From assembly GCA_050873765.1 (NCBI GenBank), contig JBNMJK010000013.1, positions 1 to 44,405 of the forward strand: a stretch of DNA of 44,405 nt, written 5' to 3'. The stretch's first letter is position 1, and each line of letters begins with the position of its first letter. Both the position numbers and the translations under genes were made by a program. The notes under the pieces were generated by a model. It was not told the DNA's origin. It searched no databases and saw only the letters and a list, made by a program, of their open reading frames with translations. This document shows, one piece after another, positions 27,461 to 36,325 of this stretch. Source of the DNA: Sodaliphilus sp050873765 (GTDB lineage: Bacteria; Bacteroidota; Bacteroidia; Bacteroidales; Muribaculaceae).

Positions 27461-27481
27461 TAAAGGTGATGCCATATCCGG

Positions 27482-28585
27482 TTATTTCCAGGGGGTGCCA
27501 AGGAAAAGCAGCGCCGTCACTTTGCTCGACTTGAGTGCGTGAATGAGCAGAAGCGTGATGGCAATCACGCAGAAAGCCACCACCACCGATAGCGCGGCAA
27601 GTGGCACCGTGGCCATTCCCATTTCCTTCAGTGGCTCTTGAAGGGCGGTGAGGGGAAGCAGGAAGAAGTAGTGGAGCAGGTAGATGCCGAGGCTCTCGTG
27701 CCCAAGATAGTTGAAGTAGCTGGCTATAGCCGATGGTTTGTGGCCCTCGGTGCGATATTCTTTCACCGACCATGGCTCAATCATGGCTATCGCCAACATG
27801 ATGAGGCAGAAGTGCATCACCGGCACAGTGACGAAACTGATAGCAGTCCAGTATGCCGCCAAGTCGTTGCCCCAGATGTCCCAGGGGTAAGCCACGCTGT
27901 AGAATGTGAGCGCAAACCCTGCCATGGCTATGGCCAGTGCCCACTGGTTGTGCACGAGCCGCTGGAAAGCCGCTTTCAGATGGTTGGCCATCACGCCCAT
28001 GATAAACACGGGGAAGAAGCGCGCGAGAAGTCCAAATCCCACATAGTCGATGTTTGCTTCCTCGTCGGCAAAGGTTAGCGACAGGGCTATGAGTATGCCA
28101 TAGGTGGCGAGCAGCACTGCAATTTGAAAAAACACGTTTTTAATCCGCCCCAGTATGGCGCTGATAGGCACGTAGAGCAGGCACAGCTCAAAGAGGCACA
28201 AGGTGAACCAGTAGCCGTCTTTCCAGTAGGCGCGGTAGAGGTCGGGCAGATTGTCGCTTAACGGCGACTGTAGCTGGCTGTGCGGGAAGTAAAGCACCCA
28301 TAGTGGAGTGGTCACCAAAAACGGATTCACCAGCTGGATAAAGCGTTTTTTCAGCCCTGGTGTGATAAACGACCGGTCTGCGCTGGCCTTGTAGGTGAGG
28401 TAGCCACTGATGAAAAAGAACACGGGCATGTGCACTTGTCCGATGAATTTAAACAGGAAAGCAGCGTCGAGCCCTCGCACACACATGGTGAGCGCATGCC
28501 CCATCACCACTAAAAATATGGCTATGCCTTTTAAAAGGTCGAAATACTCAATTCGTTTTTTACTTTGCGTGGTAGTAGCGTTCAT
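27482..28585 (-). CDS. Acyltransferase family 3 membrane protein
   Basis: The 367-residue protein has about ten hydrophobic segments across its length. The N-terminal signature KRIEYFDLLKGIAIFLVVMGHA, with the conserved Arg/Asp and the catalytic-type histidine in MGHA, followed by VHMPVFFFISGY, identifies the OafA/NodX acyltransferase-3 family. These proteins usually acetylate or otherwise acylate surface sugars from the cytoplasmic membrane. Its position 90 bases upstream of gmd, on the same strand, makes decoration of a fucose-containing surface glycan plausible, but gmd has its own promoter. The acceptor is unknown. Confidence 0.9.
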   Translation of the reverse strand: MNATTTQSKKRIEYFDLLKGIAIFLVVMGHALTMCVRGLDAAFLFKFIGQVHMPVFFFISGYLTYKASADRSFITPGLKKRFIQLVNPFLVTTPLWVLYFPHSQLQSPLSDNLPDLYRAYWKDGYWFTLCLFELCLLYVPISAILGRIKNVFFQIAVLLATYGILIALSLTFADEEANIDYVGFGLLARFFPVFIMGVMANHLKAAFQRLVHNQWALAIAMAGFALTFYSVAYPWDIWGNDLAAYWTAISFVTVPVMHFCLIMLAIAMIEPWSVKEYRTEGHKPSAIASYFNYLGHESLGIYLLHYFFLLPLTALQEPLKEMGMATVPLAALSVVVAFCVIAITLLLIHALKSSKVTALLFLGTPWK

Positions 28586-28624
28586 TATTATTATAGATGT
28601 ATGAGATATGATTTTTTATCTATA

Positions 28625-28632
28625 CAAAGATA
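28625..28632 (-). promoter_or_regulatory. Candidate -7 element of the acyltransferase gene
   Basis: The minus strand reads TATCTTTG, 40 bases before the start codon, without a clear -33 partner. It is divergent from the Nudix gene promoter. Confidence 0.45.
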
Positions 28633-28650
28633 AATGAAATTAACCATTTT

Positions 28651-28684
28651 TTTGCTTTTCAAGTGAAGGAATTTACTAAATTTG
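28651..28684 (+). promoter_or_regulatory. Promoter of the Nudix hydrolase gene
   Basis: TTTG at 28651-28654 and TAAATTTG at 28677-28684 are 22 bases apart, slightly longer than usual. A GTG at 28663 lies between the elements, so the coding start must be the ATG at 28702. Confidence 0.6.
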
Positions 28685-28701
28685 TGGAAAATCGAAAAAG
28701 T

Positions 28702-29271
28702 ATGGCAAAAGAGATTGAAAAATGGACCACTTTGGAGTCGCGCTACATTATTCGCAGGCCGTGGCTCACTGCCCGGGTGGACAAGGTACAACTCCCCGAC
28801 GGACGCATTAACCCTGAGCATTATGTGCTGGAATACCCGGCTTGGGTGAATGTGATAGCCGTTACACGCAGCGGGCAAATGGTGATGGTGCGTCAGTATC
28901 GGCACGGCTTTGACGAGGTGCTGGTGGAACTGTGTGCCGGCGTGGTGGAAAATGGCGAGGCTCCGATTGATGCGGCCAAGCGCGAACTCCTGGAGGAAAC
29001 GGGCTATGCTGGCGGCGAATGGCGCCAGTTGATGACGATAGGGCAGAACCCCAGCATATCCAACAACCTTACCCATTGCTTTGTGGCGGAGTGTGTGGAG
29101 CAGGTGAGCGGTCAGTATCTCGACGACAGCGAAGATATAGAAGTGCTGCTGATGACCCCCGACGAGGTGCTCTCTATGCTGAAGCGTGATGAACAAAAGC
29201 AGGCGCTGATGGCCGCCCCCCTGTGGCGCTACTTTTACGAAAGAAATTATGGTATAGATGGCAAAGGATGA
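28702..29271 (+). CDS. Nudix hydrolase, ADP-sugar pyrophosphatase-like
   Basis: This 189-residue protein is placed at ATG 28702, downstream of its promoter. The Nudix box is complete: Gly in AGVVENGE, then PIDAAKRELLEETGY (about 83-104), with the metal-binding REXXEE glutamates. Preceding strands WVNVIAVTRSGQMVMVRQYR and the early YHVL-type strand are typical of ADP-ribose pyrophosphatases (NudF-like), which hydrolyse ADP-ribose or other nucleoside diphosphate sugars in the cytoplasm. The fit to that subgroup is by overall pattern, and the substrate is not proven. It stands alone, bounded by a convergent terminator. Confidence 0.92.
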   Translation: MAKEIEKWTTLESRYIIRRPWLTARVDKVQLPDGRINPEHYVLEYPAWVNVIAVTRSGQMVMVRQYRHGFDEVLVELCAGVVENGEAPIDAAKRELLEETGYAGGEWRQLMTIGQNPSISNNLTHCFVAECVEQVSGQYLDDSEDIEVLLMTPDEVLSMLKRDEQKQALMAAPLWRYFYERNYGIDGKG

Positions 29272-29310
29272 TCTCGGGACCCTTTATCCAGCCATTTTGA
29301 TGATATTTGA

Positions 29311-29356
29311 ATGACAAAAGCCGAGTTTTCATTTGCGAAAACTCGGCTTTTGTCAT
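29311..29356. terminator. Bidirectional terminator between the Nudix and macroglobulin genes
   Basis: A perfect 20-bp stem (29311-29330 with 29337-29356) closes on a 6-base loop. Runs of A and T inside each arm give a GC core followed by a T stretch on both strands, suitable for both convergent genes. Confidence 0.85.
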
Positions 29357-29379
29357 GTATGGCCTGTAAGCGCTGTGCG

Positions 29380-32300
29380 CTATTTGCTCACGGTGATATG
29401 GTCGCCAGATGAGTGCGCGGTGAGTTGTGGCGCATATTGGCATTGGGCGGTGGCGATTCCTGCGCTGTAGAGCCCTTCTGCTGTGACGTAGGCATCATAG
29501 CTTACAATATGTGTGCCCTTGCTCAAACTCGTGAAGAACAGGTTGGTTTGCGCATCTTTCGTCTCTTGGAAGAAGTAGCAGCCGTCCATGTAGCGGTAGC
29601 CTGAAGTCTGGTCTTTAGGCTCGAAGCATGCGGCACGCTGGTCGGCCACGGTCACGAAGTCGAGGTCTTTGTTGTTTTTAATCACCACACGCACCTGCAC
29701 TTTGTCGCCCACCTTGAAATTGCGCTCAGCGGCAGGTGAGAGTTTTCCGTCAGCTCCGTAGATGAGATACTCTTTGTGGATACTCAATTCTGTGATGGCT
29801 TTCTCTTCAACGGTGGTCATTGGTGCAACATATTGGCAATATACGGCACCCCATGCCGGACTTGCCCCGCTACGGTCGATTTTCAGTGTGGTGCCACTTT
29901 GTGCGGGAATGGTCTTGCGGCAGTAGCCCACATATTCCTCGATGTGGCTAAACTCCACTGCCTCGTCACCGCTGTTGATGGTGATGGTGGGTTTCTGGTT
30001 GCGCTCAAGCCACTGGCTGCCGGTGGATAGAATGGCATATACGGCATCAGCGGCAAGCGATGAGCTGCCCCAGTCGTTGCTTTGCTTCATGAGCAGTATC
30101 CATTTGCGAATTTGGTCTAATTCACTCTTTTCTGCACCCACTTCGTGCATGGCTTCAAGTATGGTGGCAGTGACAGCCACTTTGTCGATGTAGCGCCAGC
30201 CCTCTTGCAGATTGTCCCAATACATGCCTAATTCAGGCTTGGTGATGGCAAACTGACGAATTGACTCCACAATGCGGCGTGCCACAGGCTTGTTGCCGTT
30301 CCGGAAGAGTGCTATTGCGTAGTAGGCTTTCTCGCCTAAAGACAGACCCTTCCAGTCTTTCGCCATTGCCGACAGGGCTTTCTTGATCATCGCATTGTTG
30401 GCCTTTGCAAGCTGCACATCGGGGAAGAGCGACCGGATATACACATACGAGCTGAATCCGCTGTAGTTTTTCTTGCTTACGCTTTGCTGCATGTCCCAGC
30501 ATGTAAGCATTTCCTTGTCGTAGTAGGCAAGTGCCTTTTTGGTGATGCCTGCTATTGCAGCGTCGTCTTTCAGATAGCCCAAGTGCTGGAGTTCGCCAAT
30601 CAGTTCGAGCACGGTTTCGGTGGTCCACAGGCTACTTTCGCAACCTGGGTACTCAAACCATGGGAAACCGCCATCGGCATGCTGTAGCTTTTGCAAAGCC
30701 TCCACAATCTTTCCATGCTCAGTGGCCATTTTCTTCTCATCAAACAGCTCAATGAGCTTCGACATTCGCAGCGACTGCCGCTCGGCCTCATTAATCCAGG
30801 GCGATGCCATCAAGTCGGTGATTTTCAAATCCTTGTTTTTCTCCAGCATCGAGAGGAGTGTGCTGTCGTTCACGTTGGCCATCCACTGCTGAATGGCTGG
30901 CTTGATGAGCGGATTCGACTTTGCCACGCCCTGTGCCAGCACTTCAGCAAAGAGGCTGTGGGCGAGTAGGGTGGCAATCTGGTAGTTCGATTCGAAAATG
31001 GTAGGCAGTGCCGTCACGCAGTACCACACAGGATTGTCGCAATATTCAAGCGTCACGCGGCTCCCTTGTGGAAATTGAGGCAATTTCACCTCGAAATGCG
31101 GTGTGGCAGCGTCGATGAAGAAGGGCGTGGACTCAATCACTGGTGTGGCGTTGCTCAGCACGGGCAGCATCACCTGTTCACCGTCGGCGTAACGCGCATT
31201 GGCGGCCTTCACACGGAATCCGATGAACGGAATGGTGTCGGGCACGTCACATTCTATGCCTATCACTTCAGTGCCCTTAGCGGCCAATGTGCCACTAAAG
31301 CTCTTCGCCAGAATCACCTCTTGCGTGCGTGGGTTAAACAGTTCGATGGTGGCACTGAATGTGCTTGCGCTATCAGTGACATTCATCACATTGGCTTTCA
31401 GTGTGGCTTTGTCGGCTCCACGGACAAACCGTGGCAGACTCGATTTCACCATGATGGGCTTTTGAGTGATCACTTCCTTGCTGATGGTGTTGCTGACCAT
31501 ATTGCTGGTGTAGGCAATGGCCTGCATCACCCAAGTGGTGTTGAATTCCGGTGCTTCAAATTCCACGGCGAGGTGCCCGTCGGTGTCAGAGGTGAGCATA
31601 GGCATCCACAACGCCGTCTTCACATCGGCTTCACGGAGTTTGATGTCTTTGAGGTTGTTGTCTTCACTTATCGTTGTCGTGGCACCAGTGAACATTCTGT
31701 TGTCGGTTTTAGCATATCCTGTCACCACAACTTCTTCAAGGGCAGACTCTTTATGCTCAACCAATGATGTAACTCCTCTTACTCTTATTCGTGGTGCTGC
31801 TTCGAATGAGCCTGGAGCCGCTGCTATGCAGTTGTCCGCCACTCCGAGTACAGTGTATGTATAATCGAAGAAGTTTCTGTTATAGAAGTTGAATGTGGGG
31901 AGATCAATTTGCAGTGAGTTCTGCTTTCTCTTATCGGCATAAGATGCGTAATTCCAACGGTTGTAGTCGTTGAATGGGAAGTTGATATTGTAGTGTGAGG
32001 CGCGGGCATAGTCCACTTTAAAGTCCCATTTGTTGCTGCTGAGGCTTTCAAGCGCCTTGTCGTACATTTCAAGCATCATGGCACTCTGCACAGGGCGGCC
32101 AGTTTGGTCAACGAATTGCAGCGTCCACTTTTCTTTTTCGCCAGGCACGAGCTTGTCGCGGAACGAGCTGAGTCTCACTTCCAGTTTTTGCTCGTTGATG
32201 ACCGAGTTGAAGTGATGAATTTCACGCGAGAGATGATCCTTGTAGATATTCACAAATTCAACCCAAAGGTATTCGTCGGGGCTATTTGGAATTTGAAGTT

Positions 32301-34506
32301 CGAATTTATGCAGCCCTTGCTTGAGATGCAGCCAGCCTTGCTTCACAATGCCTTGGCGCGAAGTGGCCACATAATAGATGTGCGACTCCGGAGCCGAGAC
32401 GCCAATAAGGGCGTGCGCCACATTCTTACTGTCCACGCTGTAGGCCTCCGAGGGAATCCAAAGCCCGGTGTCGGCGATAGGGGCAGATTTGTCGGTGAGG
32501 CGATAGAGAATGGCGGTGGCACTGTCGATGACGTCAGGCTCGTCGGCGAGTTGCACCACGATGGTGTATTTGCCAGAGGGCACACCAGAAAAGTCGGCTT
32601 CAGGAGCGTCGGTCTTGAAAGAACTGGCCTTCACCACGTTGCCTTCCTCGTCTTTCAGCATGTAGGTGCAAATCAAACTTTTGTCGGCTTCATCGGTGGA
32701 ATTGAACTCAACGGGGAGTTTTGCCTTTTTAGTGTTTTCGTGGGTGAAGTTGCCGATGTGGATACTTCTGCGCTTACCAATCACAAATGAGTGGGTGGCT
32801 TCGCGGCTTTCGCCCGCAGAAGTGGTGATTTTGGCGTTCAGCGCATAGCTGCTCCAAAGGTCCTCGTCGTCGTAATCATCATCGTCATCATCATCAGTCT
32901 GTTTTTTCTCAAACACGGAAGCTGGATATTCGATTGAAAAATGTCCGGCATCGTCGGTGATGACAGTGGTGTCGTTGATGGTTTCGCCCCCAGTGCCTTG
33001 ATAACGCCAATACCATGTCCATGGTCTTTTAGTGAGCTGTAGGTGCACTTCAGTGCCGGCGATAGGCATACCGGAATAAGTGGTGGCGGTGCCACTGATT
33101 TTCACAGGCTGCTTGCTCACGAAATTGTGGCTCACTTGGGGGAATTCAATGGCGAAAGTAGGTGTTTTGTATTCACTCACATCGAGGCAGCATGAATTGC
33201 GGAACAAGCCATCGGAGCACACAATGCGCCAATCACCATTCATGCGGTCGGTGGGAATGGTGAACTGACCTTCGCATCGACCGAAGGCATCGGAGGTGAG
33301 CTCTATTTTCTTTACCGACTTATAGTTAGCGTCGAAAAGCTCTGCTGTGATTTTCTTTCCCGAAGCCACGGTTCGCGAGTCCACGCCACGGCGATAGAGA
33401 ATGGCGGAGAATTTCACCGTTTCGCCTGGGCGGTAAATCGCCAAGTCGGTGAATATGTCGATGCCATTCAGTATGTTGTCGTTATCGGATTGGAATTGCT
33501 CAATATCTAAAACTGGGCCATAAACATCGGCTCCTTTCGATAGCTTGATGCTGTCGTCGTCGGCATATTCTTTTGGCAGTTTGCACGATCCGTCGGAAGC
33601 GGTGACACCATTCATGTGCTCACCTTTCACCGTAACGCCCGTGATTGGAGCGCCTGTGACGCGATCTACCGCAAAGATTTTAGCCTCCGTGTTTTCGCAA
33701 GCCACATTAAACGACTTGATGTCGTAGATTCGCACAATGTCGCTAATCGATGGAGTGGACACGATGGTTTGTTTACCTTGCTTAAACGACACCGTGAGCG
33801 CATAGCGCCCGTAGGGGAGAGGTGACAGTTTTGCCACTTTTGTTATTTCCTTATAGAACGGAATGGTGTTTGGCACATGCTTCTTGTAGCTTGCCACTAA
33901 TTTGCATTTGTTGGTGTCGATTGTATTGGTGTTGTGCCTACGGTAAAAATCGCTACTATGGCGCGACAGATATTTGTCGGGCAGGCGATAAACGCTGATG
34001 GTGTAGTCGTTCACGTTCTTAATGAAGCATGTCACCTCTATTGAGTCGCGAGAACTGTACGACGATCCATAGTTGATTTTGGCCAATTTGCTCTCGAAAT
34101 TTCTTATCTGGTTGGTTACATCACTCGCATAAGGCCCATTGGGGAAGCGCATGATGTAGTCTTTCAGTGCATTGTAGTTGGTGGTGTCTTCTGGCACTGA
34201 TTGCAAAAGACAGCCAGCATGTTCGTTGTCTTTATACTCGTTGTATAGCTTAACCTTTTGGGTCTTGTCTAACAGCCAGCTTTGTGCATATAGGTAGGCT
34301 GGAACGAATCCATTATGCAGAAGAAAAGCAATCTGGTCGGTGCGCTCTTCTTCTGTCACATTTGCCAATTCCTTTTTCTTGCCTAAAATGAAGTCGTAAA
34401 GCGATGGCTTGTAGAGCGCGCCTAATTCGTTGCACTTGATGATTCCGGAATAGTTGGTGATGGGGCACTGGCGCAGTGCGTCCTTATTTGCCACGGCGCT
34501 GTTCAT
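29380..34506 (-). CDS. Alpha-2-macroglobulin family protein, main body (5' end cut off by an in-frame stop)
   Basis: The 1708 codons from ATG 34506 encode a giant bacterial alpha-2-macroglobulin. The MG2 signature DLAIYRPGETVKFSAILYRR is at about 357-376. Further macroglobulin beta domains follow, with a run of acidic residues near 550 (mostly Asp). The stretch EEVVVTGYA resembling a SusC TonB box is near 925. The A2M family core ADVKTALWMPMLTSDTDG follows, and a helical toroid spans about 1150-1500. The thioester motif CXEQ is absent where expected, as in the YfaS class. Bacterial macroglobulins are proposed to trap attacking proteases. The frame continues upstream of 34506 without a start for 26 codons up to a TGA at 34585-34587. 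The missing signal peptide lies beyond it. If the stop is real, this body would stay in the cytoplasm or not be made. Confidence 0.85.
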   Translation of the reverse strand: MNSAVANKDALRQCPITNYSGIIKCNELGALYKPSLYDFILGKKKELANVTEEERTDQIAFLLHNGFVPAYLYAQSWLLDKTQKVKLYNEYKDNEHAGCLLQSVPEDTTNYNALKDYIMRFPNGPYASDVTNQIRNFESKLAKINYGSSYSSRDSIEVTCFIKNVNDYTISVYRLPDKYLSRHSSDFYRRHNTNTIDTNKCKLVASYKKHVPNTIPFYKEITKVAKLSPLPYGRYALTVSFKQGKQTIVSTPSISDIVRIYDIKSFNVACENTEAKIFAVDRVTGAPITGVTVKGEHMNGVTASDGSCKLPKEYADDDSIKLSKGADVYGPVLDIEQFQSDNDNILNGIDIFTDLAIYRPGETVKFSAILYRRGVDSRTVASGKKITAELFDANYKSVKKIELTSDAFGRCEGQFTIPTDRMNGDWRIVCSDGLFRNSCCLDVSEYKTPTFAIEFPQVSHNFVSKQPVKISGTATTYSGMPIAGTEVHLQLTKRPWTWYWRYQGTGGETINDTTVITDDAGHFSIEYPASVFEKKQTDDDDDDDYDDEDLWSSYALNAKITTSAGESREATHSFVIGKRRSIHIGNFTHENTKKAKLPVEFNSTDEADKSLICTYMLKDEEGNVVKASSFKTDAPEADFSGVPSGKYTIVVQLADEPDVIDSATAILYRLTDKSAPIADTGLWIPSEAYSVDSKNVAHALIGVSAPESHIYYVATSRQGIVKQGWLHLKQGLHKFELQIPNSPDEYLWVEFVNIYKDHLSREIHHFNSVINEQKLEVRLSSFRDKLVPGEKEKWTLQFVDQTGRPVQSAMMLEMYDKALESLSSNKWDFKVDYARASHYNINFPFNDYNRWNYASYADKRKQNSLQIDLPTFNFYNRNFFDYTYTVLGVADNCIAAAPGSFEAAPRIRVRGVTSLVEHKESALEEVVVTGYAKTDNRMFTGATTTISEDNNLKDIKLREADVKTALWMPMLTSDTDGHLAVEFEAPEFNTTWVMQAIAYTSNMVSNTISKEVITQKPIMVKSSLPRFVRGADKATLKANVMNVTDSASTFSATIELFNPRTQEVILAKSFSGTLAAKGTEVIGIECDVPDTIPFIGFRVKAANARYADGEQVMLPVLSNATPVIESTPFFIDAATPHFEVKLPQFPQGSRVTLEYCDNPVWYCVTALPTIFESNYQIATLLAHSLFAEVLAQGVAKSNPLIKPAIQQWMANVNDSTLLSMLEKNKDLKITDLMASPWINEAERQSLRMSKLIELFDEKKMATEHGKIVEALQKLQHADGGFPWFEYPGCESSLWTTETVLELIGELQHLGYLKDDAAIAGITKKALAYYDKEMLTCWDMQQSVSKKNYSGFSSYVYIRSLFPDVQLAKANNAMIKKALSAMAKDWKGLSLGEKAYYAIALFRNGNKPVARRIVESIRQFAITKPELGMYWDNLQEGWRYIDKVAVTATILEAMHEVGAEKSELDQIRKWILLMKQSNDWGSSSLAADAVYAILSTGSQWLERNQKPTITINSGDEAVEFSHIEEYVGYCRKTIPAQSGTTLKIDRSGASPAWGAVYCQYVAPMTTVEEKAITELSIHKEYLIYGADGKLSPAAERNFKVGDKVQVRVVIKNNKDLDFVTVADQRAACFEPKDQTSGYRYMDGCYFFQETKDAQTNLFFTSLSKGTHIVSYDAYVTAEGLYSAGIATAQCQYAPQLTAHSSGDHITVSK

Positions 34507-34584
34507 CAGTTCTGATGTCTTGGCTCTGAAATCACTCTCGCTCCATTCCGAGTAGTCGGCGGGGCGGTCGCCTTCGGTGGTGGC

Positions 34585-34947
34585 TCATGTATATGCGTAG
34601 GCCTCCGAATATGAATTAAAAACTGATGCTTCAAGGGTGAGCAGGAGCGCCTTGTAGTCGGGGCGGCTCTCTTTCGCCACCACTTGCTCAATTTTCTTGA
34701 TGATGCTGGGCAGATTGTCTTTCGATATGCTGCTTTCGGCTATGCCGAAGCGCACCAGTGCGTCGATCATGAGTTGTCCGTTGTTGGCTTTCAGCGCTGC
34801 GGTAAGGTCTGTGTTTGCTATCTTCGACACTTCCTTTGGAAAGTCGAAGTCGGGTGTTTCCACTTTTTGCTTTGCGGATAGATTTGTAGGTATCATTGCT
34901 AAAATAAATATAAAAAAGAGTATATGCGATAGAAAATGTTGTTTCAT
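34585..34947 (-). pseudogene. N-terminal fragment of the macroglobulin gene, ending at TGA
   Basis: The 120 codons from ATG 34947 carry the signal peptide (hydrophobic HILFFIFILAMIPTNLSA, cleavage near LSA-KQK) and the first helical part of the mature protein, ending SYSEAYAYT. The stop TGA at 34585-34587 is in exactly the same frame as the 1708-codon body (start-to-start distance 441 bases, 147 codons). Downstream of the stop the frame reads on as ATTEGDRPADYSEWSESDF, with protein-like composition. One change of TGG to TGA would explain the break. Together they would give a protein of about 1855 residues. The fragment by itself would be a short exported peptide without known function. Confidence 0.8.
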
Positions 34948-34989
34948 AAGGCTTAAGCGTTTAATTCATTGATTGGACGAAGATATATG

Positions 34990-34997
34990 CAAAGATA
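34990..34997 (-). promoter_or_regulatory. Candidate -7 element of the macroglobulin gene
   Basis: The minus strand reads TATCTTTG, 42 bases upstream of ATG 34947. The -33 element is not evident. This supports 34947 as the true start of the whole interrupted gene. Confidence 0.5.
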
Positions 34998-35106
34998 GCG
35001 TTATTTTGGAATATGCGGAGTTATTGATATGGGAAAAAAGCTGAATATGCCAGTTTTCGCATCATTATCAATGTCGCATATTGTAAATGTTCGGTTAGAA
35101 AACAGC

Positions 35107-35177
35107 AATTCCAGTAGATTATATAGCGCCTTCTCCGCCTTGCTGCTGGCGTGCTGGCTTATAGCCCTACTGGAATT
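35107..35177. terminator. Structured inverted-repeat element downstream of the anti-sigma gene
   Basis: A perfect 11-bp inverted repeat (35107-35117 with 35167-35177) encloses 49 bases that include further GCC/GGC complementarity. It begins 26 bases past the anti-sigma stop on the minus strand, and TGTTTTCT follows there. It may be a terminator, but the long structured loop is unusual. The rest of 34998-35106 shows nothing further. Confidence 0.45.
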
Positions 35178-35203
35178 GATGTGAATATAGTGTGTAAGTT
35201 AGT

Positions 35204-35596
35204 TTACTTGGTTTGGTCGATGGTCTCAAACGAGGCGTTGTCGCTTTCCACGCTGTCGCGGTAAGAGCGCGCGGTGGTGTCGCCTTCGTTGCCAACCATG
35301 ATTTCCGTGCCGCCCATCTGACCCTTAGCCACTGGGCTTTGGCTGTTAGAACTGCTGCCATTGAACACGTTGAACACCTGAATCATGCAGAAAATGCCGG
35401 CAAACATGGCTGCCATATATACGTAGGGGCGAACCCGCACCCACATGTTGGGCTTTTCCTTTTCTTCACTGATGGTGGCTTCTGGCAACTTCTCGGTGAG
35501 GCTTTTGGCAAAATCGCTGAAGTAGTTCTCTGGGGTTGTGAACCCGGAGTTTTTTCCCAGCTTGCTTAATATTTTAGAGTCTTCTTCTTGTTTCAT
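35204..35596 (-). CDS. Probable membrane anti-sigma factor
   Basis: This 130-residue protein has a charged cytoplasmic N-terminal half (NSGFTTPENYFSDFAKSLTEKL), one transmembrane helix (VYMAAMFAGIFCMIQVFNVF, about 58-77) and a polar periplasmic tail rich in Ser, Gly and Asp. It starts 33 bases after the ECF sigma gene on the same strand. This pattern of sigma gene followed by a single-pass protein is the usual anti-sigma arrangement in Bacteroidota. No zinc anti-sigma motif (HXXXCXXC) is seen. The call rests mostly on context and topology. Confidence 0.65.
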   Translation of the reverse strand: MKQEEDSKILSKLGKNSGFTTPENYFSDFAKSLTEKLPEATISEEKEKPNMWVRVRPYVYMAAMFAGIFCMIQVFNVFNGSSSNSQSPVAKGQMGGTEIMVGNEGDTTARSYRDSVESDNASFETIDQTK

Positions 35597-35629
35597 AGCG
35601 ATTCTTTGACTTTAGTGATGTGGAAAGGT

Positions 35630-36190
35630 TTAATCCTCGTCGGCAAAAAAACTTTCTATTTTTTTTACGGCATGGTGATACGATGCTTTCAGCGCGCCCA
35701 CCGATGTGCCTAAAATTTCGCTCATGTCCTCATATTTCATCTCATCGTAGTAGCGCATGTTGAACACCAGGCGCTGCTTGTCGGGCAGTGTGGCTATGGC
35801 CTTCTGGAGCTTGATTTGAGCTTGGTCACCGTCGAAATATTTGTCGGCCTCAAGGCTGTTGGTCAGGAACGAGGAGTCGTCGTCGAGCGATATGTTGTTC
35901 TGCACCTTTTTCTTGTTGATAAAGGTGATGCTTTCATTCACGGCTATCTTATAGAGCCATGTCGATAGTTTAGAGTCGCCACGGAAGTTGCTGATGTTGG
36001 TCCAAGCCTTGATGAAGGTGTTTTGGAGCACATCGTTGGCATCGTCGTGGTCGATGACCATGCGTCGGATTTGCCAGTAGAGTGGCTGTGAATAGTGCAC
36101 AATCACTTTGCCGAATGCGCTGCTCAGCGTGTCGGGTTGGCGGAGCTGCTCAATAATCTGTGCCTCGTCGTATGTATTTTGTTTTGCCAT
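35630..36190 (-). CDS. ECF (extracytoplasmic function) RNA polymerase sigma factor
   Basis: This 186-residue protein has only sigma regions 2 and 4. Region 2 (about 20-90) includes DHDDANDVLQNTFIKAWTNI and LSTWLYKIAVNESITFINKK, which contact the core enzyme and the -10 element. Region 4 (about 130-182) includes LPDKQRLVFNMRYYDEMKYE followed by the helix-turn-helix ILGTSVGALKASYHHAVKKI. It would direct a stress or envelope regulon released by the anti-sigma factor encoded just downstream. The short 5' leader is set by a strong promoter. The inducing signal is unknown. Confidence 0.95.
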   Translation of the reverse strand: MAKQNTYDEAQIIEQLRQPDTLSSAFGKVIVHYSQPLYWQIRRMVIDHDDANDVLQNTFIKAWTNISNFRGDSKLSTWLYKIAVNESITFINKKKVQNNISLDDDSSFLTNSLEADKYFDGDQAQIKLQKAIATLPDKQRLVFNMRYYDEMKYEDMSEILGTSVGALKASYHHAVKKIESFFADED

Positions 36191-36208
36191 AGCCTTTAGT
36201 CAGTTTCA

Positions 36209-36240
36209 CAAAGTTAATAATATTTTTTCAGTTGGGCAAA
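36209..36240 (-). promoter_or_regulatory. Promoter of the ECF sigma operon
   Basis: On the minus strand TTTG (36237-36240) and TAACTTTG (36209-36216) are 20 bases apart, a full consensus match, 18 bases before the start codon. Confidence 0.75.
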
Positions 36241-36260
36241 CGTGCTTGAGCGGCAGTCGT

Positions 36261-36292
36261 GTTGTGCAAAACGAAATATTTATCTAAATTTG
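36261..36292 (+). promoter_or_regulatory. Promoter of the FabK-like gene
   Basis: TAAATTTG at 36285-36292 matches the -7 element. GTTG at 36261-36264 is a near match to -33 TTTG, 20 bases upstream. It lies back to back with the sigma promoter. Confidence 0.65.
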
Positions 36293-36325
36293 TGTAGTAA
36301 TGTATTAACTTGAAAAATTGTAGTT

